Below are positions 8,551 through 17,411 of a DNA stretch of 37,963 nt, piece by piece. A program made the position numbers and the translations under genes. Position 1 is the stretch's first letter. The number at the start of each line of letters is the position of its first letter. The notes under the pieces were generated by a model. The model was not told the origin of the DNA, ran no database searches, and saw nothing but the letters and a program-made list of their open reading frames with translations. Source of the DNA: Brevundimonas vancanneytii (GTDB lineage Bacteria > Pseudomonadota > Alphaproteobacteria > Caulobacterales > Caulobacteraceae); the NCBI GenBank assembly GCA_945861515.1, contig CAMAVA010000010.1:1-37963 (forward strand). Direction: 5' to 3'.

Positions 8551-9662
8551 CAGGACGCGTTCTCCGACGCAACAGGCAACAGGACTCGAAAAACGGTTCG
8601 ACCGGGCTCAGACTCGAAATCGATCAGGCCGCCATGGGCATTGACCAGCTTGGCAACCAGCGGCAACCCGAGGCCGACCCCGTTGGACTTGGACGTGACA
8701 AAGGGCTGGAAGAGGTGTTCTCGAACAATGGCGGGAACACCGGGACCGTTATCTTGCACCCGGATTTCAATCGGCGCCGCACTTTGAATTCGGCCGTCCG
8801 CCCCGCGGACCCGGACGCCGGGGCGCCAGGCTGTTGAAATCGTCAGGGCTCCCCGGCCGTCCCTTCGGCCATGAGCCGCTTCGGCGGCATTCTTGACCAG
8901 ATTGAGGAATATCTGGATCAGATGGTCCTCATCGCCGGAAACCAGGGGCAGCGATGGGTCATAACTCTCTCGCAGCGTCAGGCCATCCGCAACGCCATTG
9001 GCTGCCAAGGCGCGAACGCGATCCAGAACCTCATGAATATTGACCGCGGAGCGCTGGGGCAGCACGTCGTCGGAAAAGGCTTCCATCCGGTCGACCAGTC
9101 GACGGATACGCTCGGTCTCGTCGACGATCAGTTGCGCCAGTGGCGCATCCTCGGCGGCGGCCCCCGTCTTGAGCAACTGGGCCGCCCCCCGTATTCCGGC
9201 GAGCGGGTTCTTGATTTCATGGGCCAGCATCTGGCCGAGCCCCACGACGGATCTCAGTCCGGAGGCATCGGCCGCGCGATCAAAACTGACGGCGCCCCCT
9301 TTCAGATGCAGGGTCATCAGGATTGAGCCATCCCCCATGGGAGTCGCCGCCCCGTCAGCCAGGAAGGGCGGCTGGCCAAACAGGCTGATCTCTATGCCAT
9401 GCTCGCGAACCCGGCCGTCCTCGGCGGCAGCCCTCTCCAGCAGGCGGATCAAGGGTGAATCCCCTGGAAGCGCGGCCTTGAAATGGCCCTTGGCCAGGAG
9501 CGCCAGTCCCTGGCCGAACAGACGCTCTGCGGCTTCATTGACCGCCGACAGTGAGCCCGCTTCATCGACGATAAGCGCCGGTTCGGGAAACATATCGAAG
9601 GCTGCGGATTTCACCGCCAGCGCGGTGGCGGCCGATGCAAGTTTTTTCACGGGGACCTTCAT
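8550..9662 (-). CDS. ntrB: Nitrogen sensor histidine kinase NtrB
   Basis: NtrB is the cytoplasmic kinase/phosphatase that sets NtrC phosphorylation, normally under PII control. From the chosen ATG at 9662 it has 370 residues. A PAS domain covers about 18-120, the HisKA box [20 protein letters not shown] has H148, the N-box is [12 protein letters not shown]1 is DNGPGVP (304-310) and G2 is NGVGLGL (327-333). There is no membrane segment, as expected. I chose this start because it overlaps the dusB stop as ATGA and has GAGG about 8 bases upstream. In-frame ATG codons at 9692 and 9740 would lie inside dusB and have no obvious ribosome-binding site. The dusB-ntrB-ntrC order is the standard alphaproteobacterial nifR3-ntrBC arrangement. 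Confidence 0.94.
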   Translation of the reverse strand: MKVPVKKLASAATALAVKSAAFDMFPEPALIVDEAGSLSAVNEAAERLFGQGLALLAKGHFKAALPGDSPLIRLLERAAAEDGRVREHGIEISLFGQPPFLADGAATPMGDGSILMTLHLKGGAVSFDRAADASGLRSVVGLGQMLAHEIKNPLAGIRGAAQLLKTGAAAEDAPLAQLIVDETERIRRLVDRMEAFSDDVLPQRSAVNIHEVLDRVRALAANGVADGLTLRESYDPSLPLVSGDEDHLIQIFLNLVKNAAEAAHGRRDGRGALTISTAWRPGVRVRGADGRIQSAAPIEIRVQDNGPGVPAIVREHLFQPFVTSKSNGVGLGLPLVAKLVNAHGGLIDFESEPGRTVFRVLLPVASENAS

Positions 9663-10654
9663 GCCGCCAACCTCGGACTCTGTCGGTTCCATAGTCTGAT
9701 GAGACCCAGTTCGACTTCGGTCGCAGTCTCCAGTCTGCAAAGCTCTCCACGGACCGACCGGCGGTCCTCTGGCCGGGAGAGAAACGGCAGGTCGTCGATA
9801 TAGGCCGCCAGATGCTTTCGAAAGATCTTCAGGCCAAGACGGTCGCCATAGAACGTCATGGCGTCGCGGAAGTGGTCCAGGATGATCTGCAATCTCTGCT
9901 CGTCACCTGGGCCCGAAACGGCATGACCCTTTAGACCCTGCTCGATCTCCGCGGCGATCCAGGGCCGGCCGGTGGCGCCCCTGCCAATCATGACGCCATC
10001 GGCGCCGCTTGCCCGCAACGCCTCGCGGGCGTCATCAAGATGAAGAATGTCGCCATTGACGATTACCGGGATCGTGACCTCCGCCTTGACCATCGCCACA
10101 GCCGTCCAGTCCGCACTGCCCCTGTAGAACTGGCTGCGTGTGCGCCCATGGATGGTCACCGCCCTGGCTCCGACCGCTTCCGCCCGGGCGGCAAATTCGG
10201 GGGCATTCCGACTGGCGTCATCCCAGCCCAGTCTCATCTTGACGGTGACGGGCACTTCCACAGCATCGACGACGGCGGCGACCAGCTGTACCGCGTGATC
10301 AAGGTTTCGCATCAAGGCCGAGCCAGACAGAGACCCCGTCACTTCCTTGGCTGGACAGCCGAAGTTCAGATCAATGATCTGGGCCCCGGCGCTTTCGGCG
10401 GTCCGCGCGCCGCTGGCCATGAGCTCGGCGTCACGTCCAACCAGCTGGACAACCGTCATTCCCAAGCCTGCACCGACCGCCGCGCGACGGACCATGTCGG
10501 GCCTTGCCTTGGCCAGCTCGGCGCTGGCGACCATTTCTGTCGCGACGTAGGCTGCGCCAAGCCGGGCTGCAGCCCGCCGGAATGGCAGGTCCGACACCCC
10601 GGTCATCGGAGCCAGCCAGACCCGGCCCGGGATTTCGACTGCCCCTATCCTCAA
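9659..10654 (-). CDS. dusB: tRNA-dihydrouridine synthase DusB (NifR3)
   Basis: DusB is an FMN-dependent enzyme that reduces uridine in the D-loop of tRNAs. The 331-residue TIM-barrel protein has the N-terminal [13 protein letters not shown] motif, the catalytic Cys C100 in NFGCPAKEV, the FMN-binding lysine region VKMRLGWDD, the HGRTRSQFY block and [10 protein letters not shown]. The only in-frame initiation codon that keeps the conserved N-terminus is TTG at 10654, because an in-frame TAA lies 18 bases further upstream. An AAGGA lies about 12 bases before it. It is the first gene of the leftward ntr operon and its stop overlaps ntrB as ATGA. A weak TTG start would limit the translation that couples into ntrB. 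Confidence 0.95.
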   Translation of the reverse strand: MRIGAVEIPGRVWLAPMTGVSDLPFRRAAARLGAAYVATEMVASAELAKARPDMVRRAAVGAGLGMTVVQLVGRDAELMASGARTAESAGAQIIDLNFGCPAKEVTGSLSGSALMRNLDHAVQLVAAVVDAVEVPVTVKMRLGWDDASRNAPEFAARAEAVGARAVTIHGRTRSQFYRGSADWTAVAMVKAEVTIPVIVNGDILHLDDAREALRASGADGVMIGRGATGRPWIAAEIEQGLKGHAVSGPGDEQRLQIILDHFRDAMTFYGDRLGLKIFRKHLAAYIDDLPFLSRPEDRRSVRGELCRLETATEVELGLIRLWNRQSPRLAA

Positions 10655-10756
10655 AATAGTGCGTATTCCTTATTCACGCGTTTCGCTGTCTTTTTAGGCA
10701 TATTGTGCGGCGCCGTAAAGGTTGGAGATTGGCCGTCCTGCCCGTAAGGAATGACC
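10655..10756. promoter_or_regulatory. Divergent dusB / ispDF intergenic region
   Basis: This roughly 100 bp gap must hold the promoter of the leftward dusB-ntr operon and that of ispDF. It is visibly more AT-rich than its flanks between about 10655 and 10702. I cannot assign a convincing -35/-10 pair or a -24/-12 sigma-54 element to either direction. The right end holds AAGGA, which serves as the ispDF ribosome-binding site. Confidence 0.4.
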
Positions 10757-11902
10757 ATGACGTTTGCAGCCATCATCGTCGCCGCTGGTTCGGGTAGTCG
10801 AGCCGGGGCGGGACTTGCCAAACAATGGCGGCTGCTCGTTGGCAAGCCGGTCCTGCGATGGTCAGTGGAAAGTTTGCTCAGGGCCGGGGCGCTGGAGGTC
10901 TTGGTGGTCGTTGCCGAAGGCGCCGACGATATGGCTCATTCCGCTCTTGCGGGCCTGTCTGGCTGGCGTCTTGCGGTCGGTGGGGCCACAAGATCGGCTT
11001 CCGTGAGGGGGGGACTCGCCGCCCTGACGGTCGGGGATGATGTCCCCGTCCTGGTTCATGATGCGGCGCGGCCCCTGGTGACCGAACACCATGTCCGCAC
11101 GCTTCTGGACGGGCTGGCTGACGCCGATGTCGTTCTGCCAGCTCTCGCGGTGGCAGATACCTTGCGACGATTTGAGGACGGCCGCTCTCGGACGGTGTCG
11201 CGCGAAGGTCTCTGGCGAGCCCAGACACCTCAGGCGGCCCGCAAAGGCACGCTCGAGGCGGCCTATCGCGCCTGGACCGGCCCCGATGAGCCGACCGATG
11301 ATGCTGCGGTGGTCGAAGCCCATGGCGGCAGGGTCGCCCTGGCGCCGGGAGATCCCGCGCTCTTGAAGCTGACCTTTCCAGAGGACTTTCTCATGGCTGA
11401 ACGACTGGCGGCGGATCGAACCGTCACCCGGATCGGACAGGGCTTCGACGCCCATCGTTGGGGGCCAGGGGAGGCCGTCTGGCTATGCGGGATCAGCATC
11501 GACCACGACCAGACCTTGATCGGACATTCCGATGCCGACGCCGGCCTCCATGCCCTGACAGACGCTATTCTCGGTTCGATCGGCGAGGGCGACATCGGCG
11601 ATCATTTCCCGCCTACGGATCCGCAATGGAAGGGCGCCGCTTCGGACCTCTTCCTGAAACATGCCGCCAATCTGGTGACAGCGCGGGGCGGCCGCATCCT
11701 GAACATAGACCTGACACTCATTTGCGAGCGGCCGAAGATAAAGCCGCATCGCGCCGCCATGCGAGCCAGACTGGCCGAATTGCTGGACCTTCCCCTGGAC
11801 CGGGTTAGCGTCAAGGCCACGACCACGGAAGGCATGGGCTTCACTGGCCGTGGAGAAGGCCTGGCGGCCCAGGCCGTGGTCCTCGTCGAGACCCCGAGCT
11901 AG
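10757..11902 (+). CDS. ispDF: Bifunctional IspD/IspF: MEP cytidylyltransferase and MECDP synthase
   Basis: This fused enzyme carries two steps of the non-mevalonate isoprenoid pathway: IspD (CTP transfer to 2-C-methylerythritol 4-phosphate) and IspF (cyclisation to MEcPP). The IspD half (about 1-220) shows IIVAAGSGSRAGAGLAKQW and VPVLVHDAARPLV. The IspF half begins at TRIGQGFDAHRWG, whose DAH motif binds zinc, and continues with GHSDADAGLHALTDAILG, GDIGDHFPP and TEGMGFTGRGEG. Such fusions are common in alphaproteobacteria. Two ATG codons lie six bases apart (10751 and 10757); AAGGA abuts the first and is six bases from the second, so I prefer 10757, giving 381 residues. The stop codon is shared with the convergent gene through one CTAG. 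Confidence 0.95.
   Translation: MTFAAIIVAAGSGSRAGAGLAKQWRLLVGKPVLRWSVESLLRAGALEVLVVVAEGADDMAHSALAGLSGWRLAVGGATRSASVRGGLAALTVGDDVPVLVHDAARPLVTEHHVRTLLDGLADADVVLPALAVADTLRRFEDGRSRTVSREGLWRAQTPQAARKGTLEAAYRAWTGPDEPTDDAAVVEAHGGRVALAPGDPALLKLTFPEDFLMAERLAADRTVTRIGQGFDAHRWGPGEAVWLCGISIDHDQTLIGHSDADAGLHALTDAILGSIGEGDIGDHFPPTDPQWKGAASDLFLKHAANLVTARGGRILNIDLTLICERPKIKPHRAAMRARLAELLDLPLDRVSVKATTTEGMGFTGRGEGLAAQAVVLVETPS
11899..11902. other. Shared CTAG carrying stop codons of two convergent genes
   Basis: Positions 11900-11902 are the TAG stop of ispDF. Read on the other strand, positions 11901-11899 are the TAG stop of the membrane/spermidine-synthase-like gene. The palindromic CTAG therefore ends both reading frames and leaves no intergenic room for a terminator, so each transcript must run into the other gene before ending. 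Confidence 0.9.
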
Positions 11903-14223
11903 CGCCCCATCTCGGACTGCCAACGCTGTCTGCGGCCTTCGATATTGGCAACCAGCGCGCCAATCAGGTTCGTATAGTCATCGGACCAGGGTTTGACCGT
12001 TGACGGAGGCGCGGCCATCCATCGTTGGTCCTTGATGAAGGCCTCCAACGCCTTTGGAGAGCGCGCCACCAGCATCACATCCTCTGAGGACGCCCAGTAG
12101 CGGGGCTTTCCGGCGGCCGCTCGATAAGGTTGGAAAAGGGCGGAGCCACCTGCAGCCCTGGCCACCGAGGCGGCCGGAAAGACGAGTTCGAGATGGCGGT
12201 TCGAGAGATGAAGGATGACGATCCCGTCCGGCTTGATCTTGCGCAGATACATCCGCATGGCTTCAACGGTCAGAAGGTGGGCCGGAATGGCGTCGGATGA
12301 AAAGGCGTCAATCAGCAGAAGATCGTACTGACCGTCGGGCTGATGGTTCAGCGTCAGCCTTGCATCGCCCAGTCGATAGTCCACCGGGCCCTTGGCGCAC
12401 CCGGTTGTGTAGCTGAAGATTGCCGGATTGCTGGAAATCTCGACGATCTGGGGGTCGATCTCGAAGAAGGTCAGGCGATCTCCGGCCCGACTGTAGGCGG
12501 CTACCGCCCCAGCGCCCAATCCGACGGCGCCGACCCGCAACGAAGACTGCGACGCCTGCCGCGACAGGAAGACCTGCCCGATTGCCGTCTCTGGCGCATA
12601 ATATGTCAGGGGCCGACATTGGAATCGCGGATCAACCGCCTGGGCGCCGTGCAGGGTTGTGCCATGGGAAAAGACGCGAACCGTTCCCCCCAGCCCAGGG
12701 ACATCGGCTTTGGACAGGTGGACCACCCCAAAAAAGCTGCGCTGACTTTCGTAGATTGCAACCCGGTCGCCGACCATTCGAGCCGTGATGGACAGCAGAA
12801 GCACCAGGGCAAAGAACAGATAGCCACGGGTGCGGACTGAAATCGCTGCTACGGCGACGAGCAGCACGCCCACGGAGGTCAGGGCCTTGACGATGTCGTC
12901 AGGCGCTCCCCATCCGAGTTTCCCGAAAAGACGCCATCCTTCACTCGTCAGGGCCAGGGCCGCAATGATGGACCCCCAAACCGCGATGACGATCGCTGCA
13001 AGCTCCATCCTTGTGGGTCGGCCAAGGCGCAGGGGACGCACAAGCGCGCAGAGCACCAGGACAAGACCGTATTCCAGGACAGTTTCAAAGATGATCGGCG
13101 CCAGCAGGGCGTTGAACGCGCCGCCAACCACGCCGCCGATCGACATGCAGAGATAGAAATCAGTGAGGCGTGATGGGTCCGGACGATTGGCGACAAGCGC
13201 CTGGTGACAGACCAGAGCGCACAGGAAAAAGGTCGTCAGATGGATCAGCAGGGTCGCGGTGACGTTGCCCGTCCCGAACGGAAGGGTCGCCACACAGATG
13301 ATAAGGGCGGTGGACATGAACACCACGGCCATCTCCGGCTTGATCAGGGGCCGGGTCTGGAAGGCTATGATGAAGGTCGCCAGATAGAGTGACAGCGGCG
13401 CAACCCACAGAAACGGTGCGCTGGCGACATCCGTGGTCAGATGGGTCGTGACCCCCAGCATCAAACTGGACGGGATGGCCGCCAGAAGGATCCACATCGC
13501 CCTTTTTGGCCATGTCACGACGCCAGCCGCCGGGCCGCCAGGAACCGGCCTGTCCGAAACCGCCGGCTGGCCCTGACGAATCCGAAATGCCAGCGCCGCC
13601 ATCACCAGGAGGAACGCGCCATAGGCGGCGCTCCAGCCCCAGCGCTGCGCCTGCAGGGTCAGACCAGGTTCAACCAGAACAGGATAGGCCAGCAGAGCCA
13701 GCAGACTGCCAAGGTTGCTTGCGGCATAAAGCGCCCAGGGCTCGCTGCCGCCTCTTCGGCCGGGTCCCCCGGCATACCAGGCCTGAACCAGGGGCGCCGT
13801 GGCAGACAGGGCGGCGAAAGGCGCGCCGATGGACAGGCAAAGCACCCCGAGCAGCCACAGGACCGGATGTCCCGCTGCAGGTTCCCCCAGCAGCTCGGTC
13901 ATCCTCAAGGGCAGGAAGCAAGCCGCCGCCACCATGACACCGACGTGGATCAGGACCTGGGTGCGGAGACCAGGAATTCGCTGGAGAAAATGGGCGTATC
14001 CATAGCCGACCAGAAGCGCCGCCTGGAAAAACACCATGCTGGTGTTCCAGACCTGGGGCGATCCGCCAAGTTGGGGAAGCACCAGCTTGGCCACCATCGG
14101 CTGAACCATGAACGTCAGGGACGCGCCACAGAACACCGCAAGCACGTAGATCCAGGGTATCGCGGTGCTGGCCCCGGACCCTTGTGCTGCCACGCTTTCC
14201 GGTTGCTGGTCGATGGACGTCAT
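11899..14223 (-). CDS. Membrane protein fused to a spermidine-synthase-like domain
   Basis: This is a large inner-membrane protein (774 residues). About the first 510 residues are strongly hydrophobic with a dozen or more predicted membrane helices, and the last 260 resemble polyamine (aminopropyl) transferases. In the soluble part, VGLGAGAVAAYS is the nucleotide-binding Gly loop, FFEIDPQIVEIS the acidic end of strand 2, and LLLIDAFSSDAIPAHLLT the region matching the catalytic Asp loop of spermidine synthase. No bona fide ligand is known for this fused family, so polyamine synthesis linked to transport is only a guess. The ATG at 14223 has GGAGGGG four bases upstream, a much better start than the ATG at 14280. 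The stop overlaps the ispDF stop by four bases in convergent orientation. Confidence 0.85.
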   Translation of the reverse strand: MTSIDQQPESVAAQGSGASTAIPWIYVLAVFCGASLTFMVQPMVAKLVLPQLGGSPQVWNTSMVFFQAALLVGYGYAHFLQRIPGLRTQVLIHVGVMVAAACFLPLRMTELLGEPAAGHPVLWLLGVLCLSIGAPFAALSATAPLVQAWYAGGPGRRGGSEPWALYAASNLGSLLALLAYPVLVEPGLTLQAQRWGWSAAYGAFLLVMAALAFRIRQGQPAVSDRPVPGGPAAGVVTWPKRAMWILLAAIPSSLMLGVTTHLTTDVASAPFLWVAPLSLYLATFIIAFQTRPLIKPEMAVVFMSTALIICVATLPFGTGNVTATLLIHLTTFFLCALVCHQALVANRPDPSRLTDFYLCMSIGGVVGGAFNALLAPIIFETVLEYGLVLVLCALVRPLRLGRPTRMELAAIVIAVWGSIIAALALTSEGWRLFGKLGWGAPDDIVKALTSVGVLLVAVAAISVRTRGYLFFALVLLLSITARMVGDRVAIYESQRSFFGVVHLSKADVPGLGGTVRVFSHGTTLHGAQAVDPRFQCRPLTYYAPETAIGQVFLSRQASQSSLRVGAVGLGAGAVAAYSRAGDRLTFFEIDPQIVEISSNPAIFSYTTGCAKGPVDYRLGDARLTLNHQPDGQYDLLLIDAFSSDAIPAHLLTVEAMRMYLRKIKPDGIVILHLSNRHLELVFPAASVARAAGGSALFQPYRAAAGKPRYWASSEDVMLVARSPKALEAFIKDQRWMAAPPSTVKPWSDDYTNLIGALVANIEGRRQRWQSEMGR

Positions 14224-14308
14224 TACCCCTCCGAATCGGCTTGTAACCCGGGCCTGCAGGATGTTGGTCTGGGAGCCCACGGTTGGCCAGCCTCAGGAGC
14301 GCCCGAAG

Positions 14309-14797
14309 ATGTTTCCGCTTGAGATACAGACCCTCGCCCGGTTGCTCCTGGAAGAATGTCGGGACCGGTCGATCCGGATCGTGACCGCTGAAAGCTGCAC
14401 AGGCGGACTGGTCTCTGGCGCGCTCTCCACCATTCCCGGAGCGTCCGACGTTCTCGAGCGCGGGTTCGTGACCTACAGCAACCGCGCCAAGCAGGAGGTA
14501 TTGTCTGTCCCTGGCGACCTCCTCGCAGACCATGGGGCGGTGTCAGAGCCAGTCGCCCGGGCCATGGCCGAAGGAGCGCTGGAAGCCTCGAACGCTCATC
14601 TGTCGGTCGCCATTACGGGGGTTGCCGGCCCGGGCGGCGGCACTCCGATGAAACCGGTAGGAACCGTCCACTTCGCGACCGCGCGCTCGAACAAGGGGAT
14701 CCGGCACACGATGGAACGCTTCGATGGTCCCGATCGCCTCGATATTCAACTGGCCAGCGTCGTGATGGCCCTGACCATGCTCCGGGATGCTGTCTGA
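14309..14797 (+). CDS. pncC: Nicotinamide-nucleotide amidohydrolase PncC (CinA C-terminal domain)
   Basis: PncC deamidates nicotinamide mononucleotide to nicotinic acid mononucleotide, recycling NMN released for instance by NAD-dependent DNA ligase. The 162-residue protein is the stand-alone CinA C-terminal domain: VTAESCTGGL carries the catalytic Ser29 region, YSNRAKQEVL holds a conserved Lys61, and AITGVAGPGGGTPMKPVGTV is the signature segment. The N-terminal molybdopterin-binding-like domain of long CinA is absent, as in E. coli PncC. The start ATG at 14309 has AGGAG nine bases upstream; an extension to 14165 would run back through the divergent gene. It diverges from the fusion gene across 85 bp and converges on eno across a strong inverted repeat. 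Confidence 0.93.
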   Translation: MFPLEIQTLARLLLEECRDRSIRIVTAESCTGGLVSGALSTIPGASDVLERGFVTYSNRAKQEVLSVPGDLLADHGAVSEPVARAMAEGALEASNAHLSVAITGVAGPGGGTPMKPVGTVHFATARSNKGIRHTMERFDGPDRLDIQLASVVMALTMLRDAV

Positions 14798-14827
14798 TCG
14801 GCAAAGGACGCCCTCCGCCGATCAGAC
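14792..14827. terminator. Inverted repeat between convergent pncC and eno
   Basis: GTCTGATCGGC (14792-14802) and GCCGATCAGAC (14817-14827) form a perfect 11-bp stem around a 14-base loop. The left arm includes the pncC stop codon. No run of T follows on either strand, so it is not a textbook intrinsic terminator. Its place between two convergent stop codons suggests a bidirectional terminator or 3'-end stabilising hairpin. Confidence 0.55.
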
Positions 14828-14835
14828 GGCCGGCC

Positions 14836-16236
<1,401 letters not shown>

Positions 16237-16249
16237 TCAAGAGGAAGTC

Positions 16250-17020
16250 ATGCTGCAGGTCGAAAAGAAAGACGGCGTCGCTGTCGTTACCCTGAACCGT
16301 CCCGAGGCGATGAATGCCCTGTCCAAGGCCATGCGTTCGGCCCTTTATCGGGCCATGGTCGATATCGACGGCGATCCCGACATCAGCGTCGTGGTCCTGA
16401 CCGGGGCCGGAGATCGCGCCTTCACCGCTGGCCTCGACCTCAAGGAACTGGGATCAGATCCCAAGGCCATGGGCGCCGCCAATGCGGAAGGCGCAGAGGA
16501 AAATCCGGTCAAGGCGGTAGAGCTCTGCTCCAAGCCGGTAATCGGCGCCATCAACGGCGTGGCCATCACGGGCGGCTTCGAGCTGGCCCTGGCCTGTGAC
16601 GTTCTGATCGCCTCCGAAAACGCACGCTTTGCCGACACCCATGCCCGGGTCGGCATCATGCCGGGCTGGGGCCTGTCCCAAAAACTGTCGCGCCTGCTCG
16701 GCATCTATCGCGCCAAGGAACTGTCCCTGACCGGCAACTTCCTGGACGCGAGGACTGCAGCGGACTGGGGTCTGGTCAACCGGGTCGTACCGGCTGCCGA
16801 TCTGATGCCAACCGCATTGAAACTGGCCAGCGACATGGCGACCATTCCGGTCGAGACCCTGAGCTTCTACAAGAAGCTGATCGACGACGGCTTCGCCCGC
16901 AGCTTTGGCAAGGCCATGGAGATCGAGAACGAGCGGTCCACCAAACATAATCGCAGGGTCACACCCGAAGCCGTCGAAGCGCGTCGGGCGGCGATTCAGG
17001 CGCGAGGCCGGACTCAGTAG
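16250..17020 (+). CDS. Enoyl-CoA hydratase/isomerase (crotonase) family protein
   Basis: This is a crotonase-fold enzyme likely acting on acyl-CoA thioesters in fatty-acid or related catabolism. The 256-residue protein has the N-terminal VTLNRPEAMNALS, the oxyanion-hole segments FTAGLDLKEL and INGVAITGGFELALACD, and one catalytic-position Glu at E111. The second catalytic Glu of classical hydratase, expected in F-G-x-P-E, is replaced by His131 in the sequence FADTHARVG. Members with this DTHARVG variant are common, but their reaction is often uncertain. The start has a good AGAGGAA site seven bases upstream. It diverges from eno, where a TTGACT at 16194 is a possible -35 with no good -10. Family assignment is firm; substrate is not determined. 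Confidence 0.9.
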   Translation: MLQVEKKDGVAVVTLNRPEAMNALSKAMRSALYRAMVDIDGDPDISVVVLTGAGDRAFTAGLDLKELGSDPKAMGAANAEGAEENPVKAVELCSKPVIGAINGVAITGGFELALACDVLIASENARFADTHARVGIMPGWGLSQKLSRLLGIYRAKELSLTGNFLDARTAADWGLVNRVVPAADLMPTALKLASDMATIPVETLSFYKKLIDDGFARSFGKAMEIENERSTKHNRRVTPEAVEARRAAIQARGRTQ

Positions 17021-17063
17021 CCGACATGACGGCGGGGCCGCGCGCTGGTCCCGCCGGAAACGC

Positions 17064-17095
17064 AAAACGCCGCCGGCTCTCGGGAGCGGGCGGCG
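17064..17095 (-). terminator. Intrinsic terminator of rpmF
   Basis: Stem arms CGCCGCC (17068-17074) and GGCGGCG (17089-17095) enclose a second stem, GCTC (17076-17079) with GAGC (17084-17087), around a TCGG loop, with one G/G mismatch. Read on the minus strand the hairpin is followed by TTTT (17067-17064). It lies 26 bases past the rpmF stop, the right place for a rho-independent terminator, and it also separates rpmF from the convergent crotonase gene. Confidence 0.75.
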
Positions 17096-17120
17096 CAGCG
17101 ACCTGCAGGAGGCTGAAAGA

Positions 17121-17303
17121 CTAGTCTTCCTTCGGCGTCATGATCTGACGACCGTTGTACATGCCGGTCTTCAGGTCGACATGGTGCGGACGCCGCATTT
17201 CACCGGTGTCCTTGTCCTCGACGAAGGAGTTGGCGCCCAGGGCGTGGTGCGAGCGGCGCATGTTCCGCCGGGAGGGCGAGGTTTTGCGTTTAGGAACGGC
17301 CAT
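17121..17303 (-). CDS. rpmF: 50S ribosomal protein L32
   Basis: L32 is a small basic protein of the large ribosomal subunit. The 60-residue sequence begins [20 protein letters not shown], the highly conserved L32 N-terminus, and ends with the variable alphaproteobacterial tail. The zinc-type Cys pairs present in some L32 proteins are absent, as in related bacteria. It is not followed by plsX or preceded by yceD here, unlike in many genera. It appears monocistronic, with a candidate promoter at 17371-17399, a leader hairpin and an intrinsic terminator. Confidence 0.97.
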   Translation of the reverse strand: MAVPKRKTSPSRRNMRRSHHALGANSFVEDKDTGEMRRPHHVDLKTGMYNGRQIMTPKED

Positions 17304-17337
17304 CGGATAATCTCTGCTCGCTGAGCCTGAAACGGGG

Positions 17338-17359
17338 GCGGCGGCCGTCGGGCCGCCGC
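17338..17359 (-). other. Perfect hairpin in the rpmF leader
   Basis: GCGGCGGCC (17338-17346) and GGCCGCCGC (17351-17359) make a perfect 9-bp GC-rich stem with a four-base loop. There is no T tract on either side. If the candidate rpmF promoter is real, the hairpin begins a few bases after the transcription start. It could be a 5' stabiliser or a regulatory site; alternatively it ends the upstream pyrG transcript, 53 bases after the Cys-cluster gene stop. Confidence 0.45.
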
Positions 17360-17370
17360 GTGAGCCGGGG

Positions 17371-17399
17371 TGTATGCCTCAACATGAAACCGGTTTCAA
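17371..17399 (-). promoter_or_regulatory. Candidate rpmF promoter
   Basis: On the minus strand TTGAAA (17399-17394) and CATACA (17376-17371) are separated by 17 bp, an acceptable sigma-70-type pair with a strong -35 and a weak -10. The predicted start lies about 60 bases before the rpmF start codon. The -35 overlaps a perfect palindrome (17385-17398), so a bound protein there would probably block it. Confidence 0.4.
17385..17398. promoter_or_regulatory. 14-bp perfect palindrome, operator-like
   Basis: TGAAACCGGTTTCA is a perfect 14-bp palindrome with a central CG, the general layout of LacI-family operators. It covers the -35 of the candidate rpmF promoter. No LacI-type regulator is encoded in this window. 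A chance palindrome of this length in about 38 kb is unlikely but not impossible. Confidence 0.45.
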
Positions 17400-17411
17400 G
17401 TGAGATGCCGG

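Noticed and set aside
7222-8787. 521-codon plus-strand frame antisense to ntrC and ntrB
   Set aside because: It runs across two overlapping genes with firm motifs on the other strand and has a Gln/His/Arg-rich composition without recognisable features.
10655-10750. Sigma-54 (-24/-12) promoter before the dusB-ntr operon
   Set aside because: No TGGC-N-N-TTGC-type element could be found; fits the loss of GAFTGA in NtrC and NtrX but proves nothing.
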